The notes under the pieces were generated by a model. That model ran no database searches. It worked only from the letters and a program-made list of their open reading frames with translations, and had not been told where the DNA came from. DNA of 64,000 bases, from assembly GCF_010233585.1 (NCBI RefSeq), contig NZ_CP045997.1, positions 1,701,749 to 1,765,748 of the forward strand, in the 5' to 3' direction. Origin of the DNA: Spirosoma endbachense (GTDB lineage Bacteria > Bacteroidota > Bacteroidia > Cytophagales > Spirosomataceae). The position numbers were made by a program, and so were the translations under genes. Of this stretch, positions 44,846 through 53,118 are shown piece after piece (the first letter of the stretch is position 1; every line of letters starts with the position of its first letter).

Positions 44846-45164
44846 TAATAACCATTCTAACTTAAAGACACATTTACCTATCCAAAACCCTTAAAGCAAA
44901 CAGGACATTTTCAGTAAAAATTTTCACCATCCGACGGGTTTGTTATAAAAAGCCTCCAAATCACGCTGTAAGGCATTTTTAATAGCCTGAGTAGGCAAAA
45001 AAAGTCATGACAGTAACTGACCATCCCAACGTCATGGATGCTGGCATCACGACTTTGCAGTAAGCTTGTCTGTTTGATTTTTCTTCCGTTGGATCTGTCT
45101 TAACTCTAGGATGGCTCCCAGAGGCCACCTGCAAACTGTGTAACTAAGCAAACAGTCACTACCG
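44846..45164. other. 319-bp gap between the sigma factor and lgt
   Basis: No gene recognised. It contains the presumed promoter of the sigma/fecR/susCD unit, but no clear -33/-7 pair could be fixed by eye. A small hairpin (AGCCTGAGTAGGCA, around 44985) is weak. Confidence 0.4.
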
Positions 45165-46187
45165 TCAAATTATGTGGTTGACTTTAGAATCAGGCCGTTT
45201 CAGATTTGCTATGTGATCTTGTAAAAGTCTTATGTTGAAAGCTTGTTTATTAATAGTGAGTACGTCGCAGTCATTTGACCAACTTGACTGATGATCCTTA
45301 CTCGAATCGGGTAATGATGATGTGTGCTCACAACGGTAACAAAGGCTAGTTGACTGGATTACTAATGCCACTGGAACGAACAGAGTGGGTCTGATAAAAT
45401 TTCTCAGCAACAGAGATAAGCCAACTAAAACAGCCGGTATACTCAAAATTTGACCCATATTCAGGCTCATCCTGTCTTCAAAAGCAACCTGATTTTCTTT
45501 GAAGAATTCCCAGAGGAACCGTAGGCCAAATACCCAGATTAAAGATATTCCTAACATCGTACCTGGTGCCGATTGGGTACGATACGTTCTCCAGTACCAA
45601 AGTAGCAGAAAGAACAGCACCAGATAGGATAACGATTCGTAGAGTTGGGCTGGGTGACGGGCTACCTGACTAAATTCTTGATTCCGCAAGAACACAAAAG
45701 CCCAGGGTACGTCGGTTGGCTTACCAACAATTTCTGAATTCATCAGATTGCCAAACCTGATAAAAGCTCCGGCAAGGGCAGCTATGATACACACGCGGTC
45801 AGTGAGCCATAAAAACGTTTGACCAGTCGCCTTGCTGGATGCACGTTGAGAATAGAGCCACAAACCAATACTAATGCCTATTATGCCTCCATGACTGGCA
45901 AGACCAGCGAAAGGAGGGGTTATAATCCCTAATGGGTTGTGCAGAAACATGGCAGGCTCGTAAAAAAGAAAATGACCTAACCTTGCACCTAAGATGGTTG
46001 AAACGACCATCGTTATAAATAGTGGATCAGTATCAGATAGCGGTTTTTTCTCTGTCTTGAAGATGAACGTCATTAGCTGGAGTCCGATCAGAAATCCGGC
46101 GGCAAAGCATAACCCATACCACCGAAGGGGCCAGGAGCCGATACGAATGATCTCAGGATCAATGTTCCAAGTGATATACTGAAGCAT
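45165..46187 (-). CDS. lgt: Prolipoprotein diacylglyceryl transferase Lgt with atypical C-terminal tail
   Basis: Transfers diacylglycerol from phosphatidylglycerol to the lipobox cysteine of prolipoproteins, in the inner membrane. The 340-aa product has the Lgt core: RWYGLCFAAGFLIG, ARLGHFLFYEP, SHGGIIG with His99, the RFGNLMNSEIVG signature with Arg144, and HPAQLYESLSYL. The core ends near residue 262. The remaining ~78 residues (RPTLFVPVALV... to VNHII) are Ser/Asp/Cys/His-rich and do not look like a membrane protein end. This suggests a lost stop codon or a frameshift with read-on into neighbouring sequence. The surroundings are AT-richer than most of the window. It is monocistronic and next to a dispersed repeat. 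Confidence 0.93.
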   Translation of the reverse strand: MLQYITWNIDPEIIRIGSWPLRWYGLCFAAGFLIGLQLMTFIFKTEKKPLSDTDPLFITMVVSTILGARLGHFLFYEPAMFLHNPLGIITPPFAGLASHGGIIGISIGLWLYSQRASSKATGQTFLWLTDRVCIIAALAGAFIRFGNLMNSEIVGKPTDVPWAFVFLRNQEFSQVARHPAQLYESLSYLVLFFLLLWYWRTYRTQSAPGTMLGISLIWVFGLRFLWEFFKENQVAFEDRMSLNMGQILSIPAVLVGLSLLLRNFIRPTLFVPVALVIQSTSLCYRCEHTSSLPDSSKDHQSSWSNDCDVLTINKQAFNIRLLQDHIANLKRPDSKVNHII

Positions 46188-46510
46188 AATCTTGTTATAT
46201 AAGTGGCATTACGCAAAGTAATCCCAAAATATCGTTAATTCTGATTTCCCTGTGCCTGCTAAATCAGCGAACTAGCGTTTAAATACACAGAATCTCGAAT
46301 TATGGCCTGACTACTCTGTTCGTTTAGTCTGAAGGGCAATGCATCAACAAGTATTGATATGCCCGTGCTTATACGACAACATTTGACGAACTAGTGCTCG
46401 GCTAAGTTAAACCTATAAGGTTTTTGAAACCTTATAGGTTTGTAATTACGTATAAATTATAAAGTGGAAGAGTACTACTACTGTACCTAAACACTTTGTC
46501 AAGTTAATCA
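46188..46510. other. 323-bp gap holding a dispersed repeat
   Basis: No gene recognised. The right part (46401-46476) is copy 2 of the dispersed repeat. The left part (46188-46400) shows nothing I can name. The gap holds the promoter regions of lgt (minus) and the methyltransferase gene (plus). Confidence 0.4.
46401..46476. repeat. Dispersed hairpin-containing repeat, copy 2 (inverted relative to copy 1)
   Basis: A perfect 15-bp stem (46409-46423, AAACCTATAAGGTTT, with 46427-46441) and a 3-nt loop is followed by a conserved AT-rich flank ending at AGAGTA. It aligns with the reverse complement of 36563-36676. The very symmetrical stem and intergenic position fit a REP/MITE-like element. Confidence 0.78.
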
Positions 46511-47158
46511 ATGGGAAAAACAACCCGATTTTCCTCTACTTTCGATTGGATTGCGCCCGTTTATGATTTACTGGCAAGTGTGGTATTTGGGAGAAAACTT
46601 CAACAGGCGCAGGTTGTCTTTTTACCTACTATTCCGCAAAATGCATCGGTGCTTCTGGCAGGTGGTGGCACTGGCTGGTTGCTCGAACAGCTTTTGGTGG
46701 AGCGGAATCCGAGACGGGTTCTTTACCTCGAAGCGTCGGCTCAAATGGTAGCGCTGACCAGTCAGCGAATAATCCAGAAAGCAGTCCTGGGTACGGTCGA
46801 ATATCGGGTAGATACGATCATGCATTTGCACAAAGACGAACAATTCGACATTGTTATAACGCCTTTTCTGCTCGATCTTTTCCCAGAAGAAACGTTACAA
46901 TCCACACTACTACCTCAACTCCGAAATGCGCTTAAACCCAACGGGATCTGGCTGGTTACAGACTTTGTAGTCACAGATGTCTGGTGGCAAAAAACGCTGC
47001 TGTGGACCATGATCCGTTTTTTTCGACTGACGGCTGGCATAGGAACTACGCAACTGGCTGATTGGCAACGGCTTCTTGCGGAGGCCGGTCTATCTCTTCA
47101 GAAACGGCAGCCTTGCGTAGGAGGCATGGTCTCAACCGAAGTCTGGCACTTAAAATAA
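46511..47158 (+). CDS. Class I SAM-dependent methyltransferase
   Basis: The 215-aa protein has a Rossmann-type methyltransferase core: motif I SVLLAGGGTGWLLEQLL at ~45-61, an acidic motif II LYLEASAQMV at ~76-85, and motif IV region FDIVITPFLLDLFPEE at ~117-132. The N-terminus (STFDWIAPVYDLLASVVFG) resembles UbiE/phospholipid methyltransferase-like proteins. The substrate is not predictable. The gene ends 4 bp before the convergent P1 peptidase gene. Confidence 0.85.
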   Translation: MGKTTRFSSTFDWIAPVYDLLASVVFGRKLQQAQVVFLPTIPQNASVLLAGGGTGWLLEQLLVERNPRRVLYLEASAQMVALTSQRIIQKAVLGTVEYRVDTIMHLHKDEQFDIVITPFLLDLFPEETLQSTLLPQLRNALKPNGIWLVTDFVVTDVWWQKTLLWTMIRFFRLTAGIGTTQLADWQRLLAEAGLSLQKRQPCVGGMVSTEVWHLK

Positions 47159-47162
47159 CGCG

Positions 47163-48320
47163 TTAGTCTTTCTTTTCCAGGCGATTGTACTTTTTCATTA
47201 CTCGCTGCAAACGGTCGTGTGGTAGTGCATACACTTTATGACCATTAATGCCATCCATCGTTTCGGCAGCTACCAGGGCATTAATAATAGCTTCTTCGGT
47301 GGCTTCGACCGTTGCTTTAAACACAACATCGAGACTCGACTTATCGACTGATCGATAAGTTGTTAACTTCGTCAGCGTGTCCTGTTCGGCTGTTTGAGTT
47401 GAGAAGGCCATAAAAATATCGCCGGAGCTGTTGGTTCCGTAGGTACCTGTTCGGGCGATACCCATTGTGACGCGCTTAGCGACCAGATTCAACTGCGATG
47501 AAACAAGGGGCACGTCCGTTCCAACGATTGCAATGATTGAGCCGTCTTTCTCATTCAGCACCGGCATTAGATCCGTAATCTCCTGACCAACTGGCAAACC
47601 GGCGATCAGCAAATCGGGTCGGCGCCCAAAATTGGCCTGAACCAATACACCCACCGTATAGGTCTGATTGCCAATTTTTATCACGCGCGAAGCCGTACCC
47701 GTTCCGCCCTTAAAGGCATAACAGATCATACCCGTACCTCCGCCAACGTTACCCTCCTGAATTGCCCCCGACGACGCACCATCCAGCGCAGCCATAACAT
47801 GCTCCTTCCGGACATGTAAGCCGTTGATATCATTCAAAACACCGTCCCAGGTTTCGCCGACGATAGGCAGACCGAACGCAAAATCGAGGGGATTTTTAGA
47901 CGCAAAATGTTGGTGGGACCAACTGCCAATAGCATCTCTGACCACGCCAACACTATTCGTATTGGTAATACCGATAGGGCCGCAACCCGTTCCGTAATCA
48001 TGGATGTAGGGAATGCCGGTCATTTCACCATCACCATTAAAAATAAAATAACCAGCCGGGTAACTTTTAGTCGTTTTCCCAGCTGGCAATATTACCGTTA
48101 CACCCGTTCGGATCGGGCCGCTACCCAGCATCCATTTTCCTTTTCCTTCGATGAGCGTTTTATAACCCACCAATACACCCGGCACGTCGGTAATGGCATT
48201 GTATTCTCCGGGCGTACCATTGAATGGTATGCCTGCATCACGGGCTCTTGGCTTAGTGGCTGTTTGAGCCTGTACAACCGTTGCCGTAATTAGCAGAAAA
48301 GCAAGCAGATAGTTTATCAT
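47163..48320 (-). CDS. Exported P1-family peptidase (DmpA/BapA-type, S58)
   Basis: The 385-aa product has a signal peptide (to about VQAQ) and DmpA-like sequence throughout: ARDAGIPFNGTPGEYNAITDVPGVLVGY, RTGVTVILPAG, NTNSVGVVRDAIGSW, VGGGTGMICYAFKGGTGTASRV and GVLVQANFGRRPDLLIAG. The family are Ntn-type, self-processing L-aminopeptidase/D-esterase or beta-peptidyl aminopeptidases that liberate N-terminal residues, including D- and beta-amino acids. I cannot confirm the exact nucleophile by eye. Periplasmic location is likely. Monocistronic. Confidence 0.9.
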   Translation of the reverse strand: MINYLLAFLLITATVVQAQTATKPRARDAGIPFNGTPGEYNAITDVPGVLVGYKTLIEGKGKWMLGSGPIRTGVTVILPAGKTTKSYPAGYFIFNGDGEMTGIPYIHDYGTGCGPIGITNTNSVGVVRDAIGSWSHQHFASKNPLDFAFGLPIVGETWDGVLNDINGLHVRKEHVMAALDGASSGAIQEGNVGGGTGMICYAFKGGTGTASRVIKIGNQTYTVGVLVQANFGRRPDLLIAGLPVGQEITDLMPVLNEKDGSIIAIVGTDVPLVSSQLNLVAKRVTMGIARTGTYGTNSSGDIFMAFSTQTAEQDTLTKLTTYRSVDKSSLDVVFKATVEATEEAIINALVAAETMDGINGHKVYALPHDRLQRVMKKYNRLEKKD

Positions 48321-48375
48321 TCAATAAGACACGTATTGATCGGCTCAAATTACGGGTCTTATCGGCATAGTCAAA

Positions 48376-50484
48376 TTATTTAGCCATTTTGCTAATGCCC
48401 GTTCGACCGTTATGATTATAAATTATTTCGAAACCGGCTTCATTCACATACTTTGCTTTCAATTTCTGATGTACCGCTTCGGGTTGTTTTACTCCGTTTA
48501 CTTCTAATTCATCATTTGACAGTCTGAATGACAGATCGCTTTTATCGGTGATGATTCCTTCCTTGATCAGGTCGTCGATGACGCCACGGGTTGTTTTTTC
48601 AAAATAGATTCTCGCTTCTTCAGCTCTTACTCTTGCGTGTTCGGCCTGTTTTTTGGCAACCTGAGCCATTCCCTGTGCTTCTTCGGCCCTGAGCTTCGCC
48701 ATCAAAGCCAAGCTCCTGTTATCCTCCGCCATCCGTTTTACCTGTTCGGCATGTTCGCGTAACTCAACCAGGTTGTGATCAGCGTTTCCGGCATGCAGTT
48801 TATCCTGCTGTATTTTGGCTTTTAAAAATGCCTCGTCCCTTAATTTAGCTGTCTGTGCGCGTAATTGATCCAGTTCTAGTTGAAGTTCTGCCTTTTTGTA
48901 AGCTAAATCGGCATCTTTCATGGAGTTTAACTTATCCATAGCCGCCCGAACCTGTTTATCTTCTGTTCTTAGTTCGGCCTGCATTTGCATTAGCTCGGCT
49001 TTCTGTTTTGCCACGATTGCTGACAAATGCTCTCTTTCAGCATAGACCTTTGCTTTCTCGGCCTGTTTTCTGGCCAGCTCGGCCTGGCCTCTTGCTTTTT
49101 CGGCTTGTTTACGATCAATTTCGGCCATTCGCCGGGCTTCCTTTAAATCCTTGATAATCGTATCGATTTCAGCTTTATAGGTAGCTACCTGATCATCTGG
49201 AATCTGTTTGCCATTGATTTGCAAAGAGGAAATAAGGCCGTTTTTCTCAATGAACTGATACTTCTTTCCGTCTTTGGTTATGTTATAGGTGCCCGTTCCG
49301 GCCTTGTCTATTTCAGTATGCTCGATACTCGTCGTTTTAGGCAAGGTATCTGGTTGCACAGAACTATACGACGGTTTAACCAGTCGACTACCGGGTAAGA
49401 TTGTGGCATAATTCTCCCTGATTTTCTGGTGGTAGGACGAGGGGACGAAAGCAACCGTTACAAAAACGGCAATGGCGATACTCGACGTCACAAAAATCTT
49501 TTCCATGGCATTTAGTGGTTGGTTATTGTTGTAAACTATTCGTTTGATCCGTTCCAGCAGGTGATTACGTTTCCGGGAAAGCATCATCGCAAACGATTGC
49601 CGAATCAGATTGTACTCCTGAAAAGCGACCAATGCGTTGATGAACGAGGTTTTATTGCCACTAATGGCGATCGCCATATCGTCGCAGCAGTGTTCGCGCT
49701 CTTCCCGAATCAGCGCCGACACCCACCATACCGCCGGATTGAAAAAGAAAACACTTTCGGCAAAACTCTGCATTAGATTGACCAGATAGTCTTTTCGTTT
49801 GATGTGGGCTAATTCATGCAGCAGAATGGCTTCAAGCTCATGAACCGGCAATTGAGCCAGTAACCCAATGGGCAGCAAGATGACAGGTTTTAGTAACCCA
49901 ACCACGGTCGGTACGTTAACCAACTCTGACTCCAGTAACAAAACAGCCTTTTTCACACCTACTTTTTGAGCCAGTCCACGGAGTTTATCCGCCCAGTGTT
50001 CTGTTGGTTTGTGCGTTTTATGATGCCTGATTCGCTGAATATGCCCCAGACTGGCCATGGCCTGCACAAATCGGGCGCTGAAGATGATAAACCAGATTGT
50101 TACAATCAACGCAGCGTTTGCAGCCACTGAATCCATCAGCCAACTAACAGTTGCTCCGCTACCAATTTCCTGAAAATCAACAGGCATGTAGGACGAAAAG
50201 CGGCTGGTGTTTGCTGGTTTTGATAAATTCGTTAAAGCTGAATGACTGGTTTCCAGCTGACTGAATTGCAGATAGAACGTAAAACCGCTACCGATAACAA
50301 ACAGGCAAAATAGAAAGGCAAAAAGCTGATAACGTAAAGTAGAACTGGATTTTCTGGTCAATACGACCACAATTGCCGTTACAGCAGCCAACAGCAGCCC
50401 CTGCCACAACGAATGAACTAGTGTACGGCATAGAGCCTGGGTTAGGTGTTGCCACCCGGAGAGTGAGGTGTGTAGAGGCTGCAT
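48376..50484 (-). CDS. BlaR1-like M56 membrane metalloprotease with long coiled-coil sensor region
   Basis: The 702-aa protein has N-terminal membrane helices, a cytoplasmic M56 zinc peptidase domain with HELAH at 223-227 and an EREHCCDD segment at ~262-269, a further transmembrane helix at about 335-355, and then a long periplasmic part. In BlaR1 the last part is a penicillin-binding sensor. Here it is instead a highly charged Ala/Glu/Lys/Gln-rich coiled coil at ~440-650 with repeating 'KQAEKAK/RAEEA' heptads, framed by two short beta-rich modules (GTYNITKDGKKYQFIEKNG and the C-terminus EVNGVKQPEAVHQKLK). It pairs with the BlaI repressor 11 bp upstream. The signal is unknown and unlikely to be a beta-lactam through a classical sensor domain. 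Confidence 0.9.
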   Translation of the reverse strand: MQPLHTSLSGWQHLTQALCRTLVHSLWQGLLLAAVTAIVVVLTRKSSSTLRYQLFAFLFCLFVIGSGFTFYLQFSQLETSHSALTNLSKPANTSRFSSYMPVDFQEIGSGATVSWLMDSVAANAALIVTIWFIIFSARFVQAMASLGHIQRIRHHKTHKPTEHWADKLRGLAQKVGVKKAVLLLESELVNVPTVVGLLKPVILLPIGLLAQLPVHELEAILLHELAHIKRKDYLVNLMQSFAESVFFFNPAVWWVSALIREEREHCCDDMAIAISGNKTSFINALVAFQEYNLIRQSFAMMLSRKRNHLLERIKRIVYNNNQPLNAMEKIFVTSSIAIAVFVTVAFVPSSYHQKIRENYATILPGSRLVKPSYSSVQPDTLPKTTSIEHTEIDKAGTGTYNITKDGKKYQFIEKNGLISSLQINGKQIPDDQVATYKAEIDTIIKDLKEARRMAEIDRKQAEKARGQAELARKQAEKAKVYAEREHLSAIVAKQKAELMQMQAELRTEDKQVRAAMDKLNSMKDADLAYKKAELQLELDQLRAQTAKLRDEAFLKAKIQQDKLHAGNADHNLVELREHAEQVKRMAEDNRSLALMAKLRAEEAQGMAQVAKKQAEHARVRAEEARIYFEKTTRGVIDDLIKEGIITDKSDLSFRLSNDELEVNGVKQPEAVHQKLKAKYVNEAGFEIIYNHNGRTGISKMAK

Positions 50485-50495
50485 GTAAGAATGTG

Positions 50496-50891
50496 TTAGC
50501 GTTGATCCAGATTTTTCAGAAAATCCTTAATAGCCTGTAGCTCTTCGGGTGATGTTTTTTGATTACCCAACAACTGCATTACCAGATTGGAAGCCGACCC
50601 GTTATACATCGAATCGACATACCGTTTCAGTAAATAATCTTTCGTTTTTTTCTCTTCGTCAACCGGGCTGTAGACATGTTTCATACTACTTTCATCCCGT
50701 TTCAGTATGCCCTTTTCGGCCATGATCTGCATCAGTTTCAACGTTGAGGTATACTGTACGGCCCGTTTCTCCTCGTTCAATTTATCATTCACAAACCGAA
50801 CAGTAGAAGGCCCAGATTGCCAGAGAACCTGAAGGATTTCGAGTTCAGATTTGGTTGGCTCAGCAGGAATATCTCCGTTTGTTTCTTTCAT
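50496..50891 (-). CDS. BlaI/MecI/CopY-family repressor
   Basis: The 131-aa protein has the winged-helix BlaI fold: PTKSELEILQVLWQSGPSTVRFVNDKLNEE (helix-turn-helix at ~13-42), YTSTLKLMQIMAEKGIL (recognition wing region), and a C-terminal dimerisation part (VMQLLGNQKTSPEELQAIKDFLKNL). BlaI repressors are cleaved after M56 protease activation, here encoded 11 bp downstream, which frees their operators. A perfect palindrome 20 bp upstream is the candidate operator, so it probably represses its own operon. Confidence 0.94.
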   Translation of the reverse strand: MKETNGDIPAEPTKSELEILQVLWQSGPSTVRFVNDKLNEEKRAVQYTSTLKLMQIMAEKGILKRDESSMKHVYSPVDEEKKTKDYLLKRYVDSMYNGSASNLVMQLLGNQKTSPEELQAIKDFLKNLDQR

Positions 50892-50895
50892 GAAG

Positions 50896-50903
50896 CAAAG
50901 GTA
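50896..50903 (-). promoter_or_regulatory. Candidate -7 element of the blaI-M56 operon, predicting a leaderless or near-leaderless mRNA
   Basis: On the minus strand TACCTTTG matches TAnnTTTG exactly. Its last base is only 5 bp before the ATG of the BlaI gene, so transcription would start at or within a few bases of the start codon. No good -33 TTTG is present at the expected place. Confidence 0.4.
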
Positions 50904-50910
50904 GGAAATA

Positions 50911-50922
50911 TTTCGTACGAAA
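50911..50922. promoter_or_regulatory. Candidate BlaI operator palindrome
   Basis: TTTCGTACGAAA is a 12-bp perfect palindrome, placed 20 bp upstream of the BlaI start codon and between the presumed -33 and -7 positions. A dimeric repressor bound there would block RNA polymerase. Assignment to BlaI is inference from position. Confidence 0.5.
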
Positions 50923-50960
50923 AAATATTTACCTTATTTTTTTCAACTAATTGCAATTAC

Positions 50961-51033
50961 GACTTTCGCCGAGAAGCGTGCCACGGTTACTAATGGCGAG
51001 TTGATAACCGTGGCACGCTTATCGGCGAAAGTC
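50961..51033. repeat. 29-bp near-perfect intergenic hairpin
   Basis: The left arm 50961-50989 pairs with 51005-51033 in 28 of 29 positions, loop 15 nt. The arms include AAGCGTGCCACGGTTA and GACTTTCGCCGA. It lies between the end of the 51184 gene and the blaI promoter region, and another hairpin nearer the stop codon already serves as terminator. Its length and symmetry suggest a mobile repeat. Confidence 0.75.
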
Positions 51034-51059
51034 ATAACCGCATGAATAGGGCGACCAAT

Positions 51060-51109
51060 AAAAAAAGCGTCCAAAGCGGGGCATAGTATCCTACCGCTTT
51101 AGACGCTTT
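51060..51109 (-). terminator. Intrinsic terminator of the menE-side operon
   Basis: A 16-bp stem with one mismatch (51064-51079 with 51094-51109) ends on the minus strand in a run of seven T (51066-51060). It lies 75 bp beyond the stop codon of the hypothetical gene at 51184-51924. Confidence 0.75.
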
Positions 51110-51183
51110 CGATTACCTGAAAAGCTGAGGCTTAACGCACTAAACAGCTATAAATCAGATAACAAACCCTTTACCGAATAACC

Positions 51184-51924
51184 TCACAGATTTCTAAACA
51201 GCTTCATTAACGCGGGTAATTCACTGACATCATACCACTCCTCTCCTCCCAAATTGAGCCACTGGCCGTCGCGCCTAGGGCGTTTAAGCTGAGCCTCATC
51301 ATCTTCATAATCGTGATTGTATACCTCAGCCATAATGTGCTGTAAGGCCGACCAGGATTGTGTTTTTGTCGATTCGTTTCGATTCTGGCTTTGTACAACT
51401 TTCACCGTACGATCGGCAAAGGAAGCCGTCAGTCGAACTTCCAGCTCGCCCTGCTGATTCGCAAAATCCAGGTAGGTAAGTTCAAACGGGCGTTCGCGGC
51501 CGATTGCTTCATACGACGCCTGAATTAGCTCCTGCACCAGGTATTGCCAGCTATCGGCATTTTTAGGTCTCCCCTGCCTAACACCAGCATTATCTGATTC
51601 AAGCGTAATATCCCAGTAATCATCGTCTTCGCCGAGGGCGTCTTCGTTCGAGGGCACTAGTTGAGTTTTGTTGACCAGATCCGTCATCGTTTGCCACCAG
51701 GCTTTCGGCAGACGGCCCGACCAGCCAAAGTCATCATCGCGCGTATACCCCTCGGCAATCAGTTCGTCATCGTCAATATCGTCGCGATCGGGATAGGTAA
51801 TTGACAGGTCAATCTGCAACGACTTATCCGCTGCCGCACGAACGGTCAACGTGTAAAAATAAGCGTAGGGCGCGGGCAACGACCGGGCCGTTTGGTAGCG
51901 AATTTGAATACTAGTGAAGGACAT
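51184..51924 (-). CDS. Hypothetical protein, ~246 aa, acidic
   Basis: No family recognised. The soluble protein (from ATG 51924; an ATG at 51945 is also possible) has no signal peptide or membrane segment. It is rich in Asp, Glu, Trp and Tyr (YPDRDDIDDDELIAEGYTRDDDFGWSG; EWYDVSELPALMKLF). The composition and even codon use support a real gene. It follows menE by 33 bp on the same strand and ends at a terminator, so it belongs to the same transcript as the Rieske and menE genes. Confidence 0.75.
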   Translation of the reverse strand: MSFTSIQIRYQTARSLPAPYAYFYTLTVRAAADKSLQIDLSITYPDRDDIDDDELIAEGYTRDDDFGWSGRLPKAWWQTMTDLVNKTQLVPSNEDALGEDDDYWDITLESDNAGVRQGRPKNADSWQYLVQELIQASYEAIGRERPFELTYLDFANQQGELEVRLTASFADRTVKVVQSQNRNESTKTQSWSALQHIMAEVYNHDYEDDEAQLKRPRRDGQWLNLGGEEWYDVSELPALMKLFRNL

Positions 51925-51957
51925 GCTTTTTTGTGTGCCGGACAACTGACCCCAAAG

Positions 51958-53052
51958 TTAAGGGATTCGGGCGATTGTGGCGTTTCGGTCAACTTTACCA
52001 GTAGGTGTTTCAGCAAACTGGCTGACGGTGATCTGCGCTTTTGGTACTGCATAAGGACCCAACTGACGTCGAACAGCTTCCTGAACGGCCCCGAATTGGT
52101 CGCTGCTCAGTAATTTCTGTTCAAAAATAACAGCGATCCGCTGACCAAGCCGGTCGTCGGTCAGACCAGCGACAAACAACCGGGGTATCGCTTCCAGCTG
52201 CCCGATACTGGATTGACCAAACAACGCCAGCGTATCCTGCACCACTCGCTCGACCTGCTCTGGCTGAACTTTTACGCCACCCGTATTAATGATGGTATCT
52301 GCCCGGCCCAACAGCCTGAATTGGTTGGGTTCTACTTCACGGAGCAATTCGACAACGTCGTTCGTTTGAATTCGCTCGAACTTGGTGGCAGCCGCTGTAA
52401 TGTGCAGGCATTCTCGCTCGTCGGTTCCCAGCACGACTCCATCCAGCGCGGTAAAAAAATCACTTTTCATTGGGCCGTTCAGCCGACGCAACGCAACATG
52501 CGACACAGTTTCAGTCATACCATAGGTCGCAAAAATAGGGGCATCGATTGCCTGCAATGCCCGTTCAAGAATAGGGCTGGTAGCCGCTCCTCCCACCAGA
52601 ATAGCCTTCATCTCGTTCAGAATCGGCAATTTCTGCGGTATAGTCTCAAGGATAGTTTGCAGTTGTAACGGTACAAGTGCCGTGAAATCAAAATGAGTTT
52701 GATCAGATTCAAAAGCTGCCAACGGGTTGCCCGATGGCTCGACTACCGTCATTGTCATACCCAACTCCAGTCCCCGAACAAGCATCATCACCCCGGCCAC
52801 ATAGCGAATGTTGAGGCAAACCAAGGCTTTATCGCCCATTTGCAGGCCAAGCGTCTGGCCTGTCAGGTGTGCACTGGCTCGCATCTGTGCCCTCGTGAGC
52901 GTAATTGGCTTAGGCGTTCCCGTAGACCCGGATGTATGCAGGATAAAACTCGTTTGACCACTTAACCACGCCTGGCAAAATTCCAGCGTTTCGGCTTCGT
53001 AGGCCGAATCGGGCGTTGGCCAGGAATCAGGAAGTAAAGGATTCACTATCAT
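51958..53052 (-). CDS. menE: o-Succinylbenzoate-CoA ligase MenE (AMP-binding enzyme)
   Basis: Activates o-succinylbenzoate with ATP and CoA in menaquinone synthesis. The 364-aa protein (374 if ATG 53082 is used) is a short adenylate-forming enzyme: P-loop-like ILHTSGSTGTPKPI, motif ATYGMTETVSHVALR, LLGRADTIINTGGVKVQPEQVE, and a C-terminal PTGKVDRNATI with the catalytic Lys. The small size is typical of MenE rather than other acyl-CoA ligases. menB, the next pathway enzyme, is encoded 1.2 kb away on the opposite strand, which supports the assignment. Confidence 0.88.
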   Translation of the reverse strand: MIVNPLLPDSWPTPDSAYEAETLEFCQAWLSGQTSFILHTSGSTGTPKPITLTRAQMRASAHLTGQTLGLQMGDKALVCLNIRYVAGVMMLVRGLELGMTMTVVEPSGNPLAAFESDQTHFDFTALVPLQLQTILETIPQKLPILNEMKAILVGGAATSPILERALQAIDAPIFATYGMTETVSHVALRRLNGPMKSDFFTALDGVVLGTDERECLHITAAATKFERIQTNDVVELLREVEPNQFRLLGRADTIINTGGVKVQPEQVERVVQDTLALFGQSSIGQLEAIPRLFVAGLTDDRLGQRIAVIFEQKLLSSDQFGAVQEAVRRQLGPYAVPKAQITVSQFAETPTGKVDRNATIARIP

Positions 53053-53118
53053 TATCAATTGTCGAGACACAAGGCTTTGCACGCCGACATAGTCTGTACT
53101 TAGTTATCCAATTTCTGA

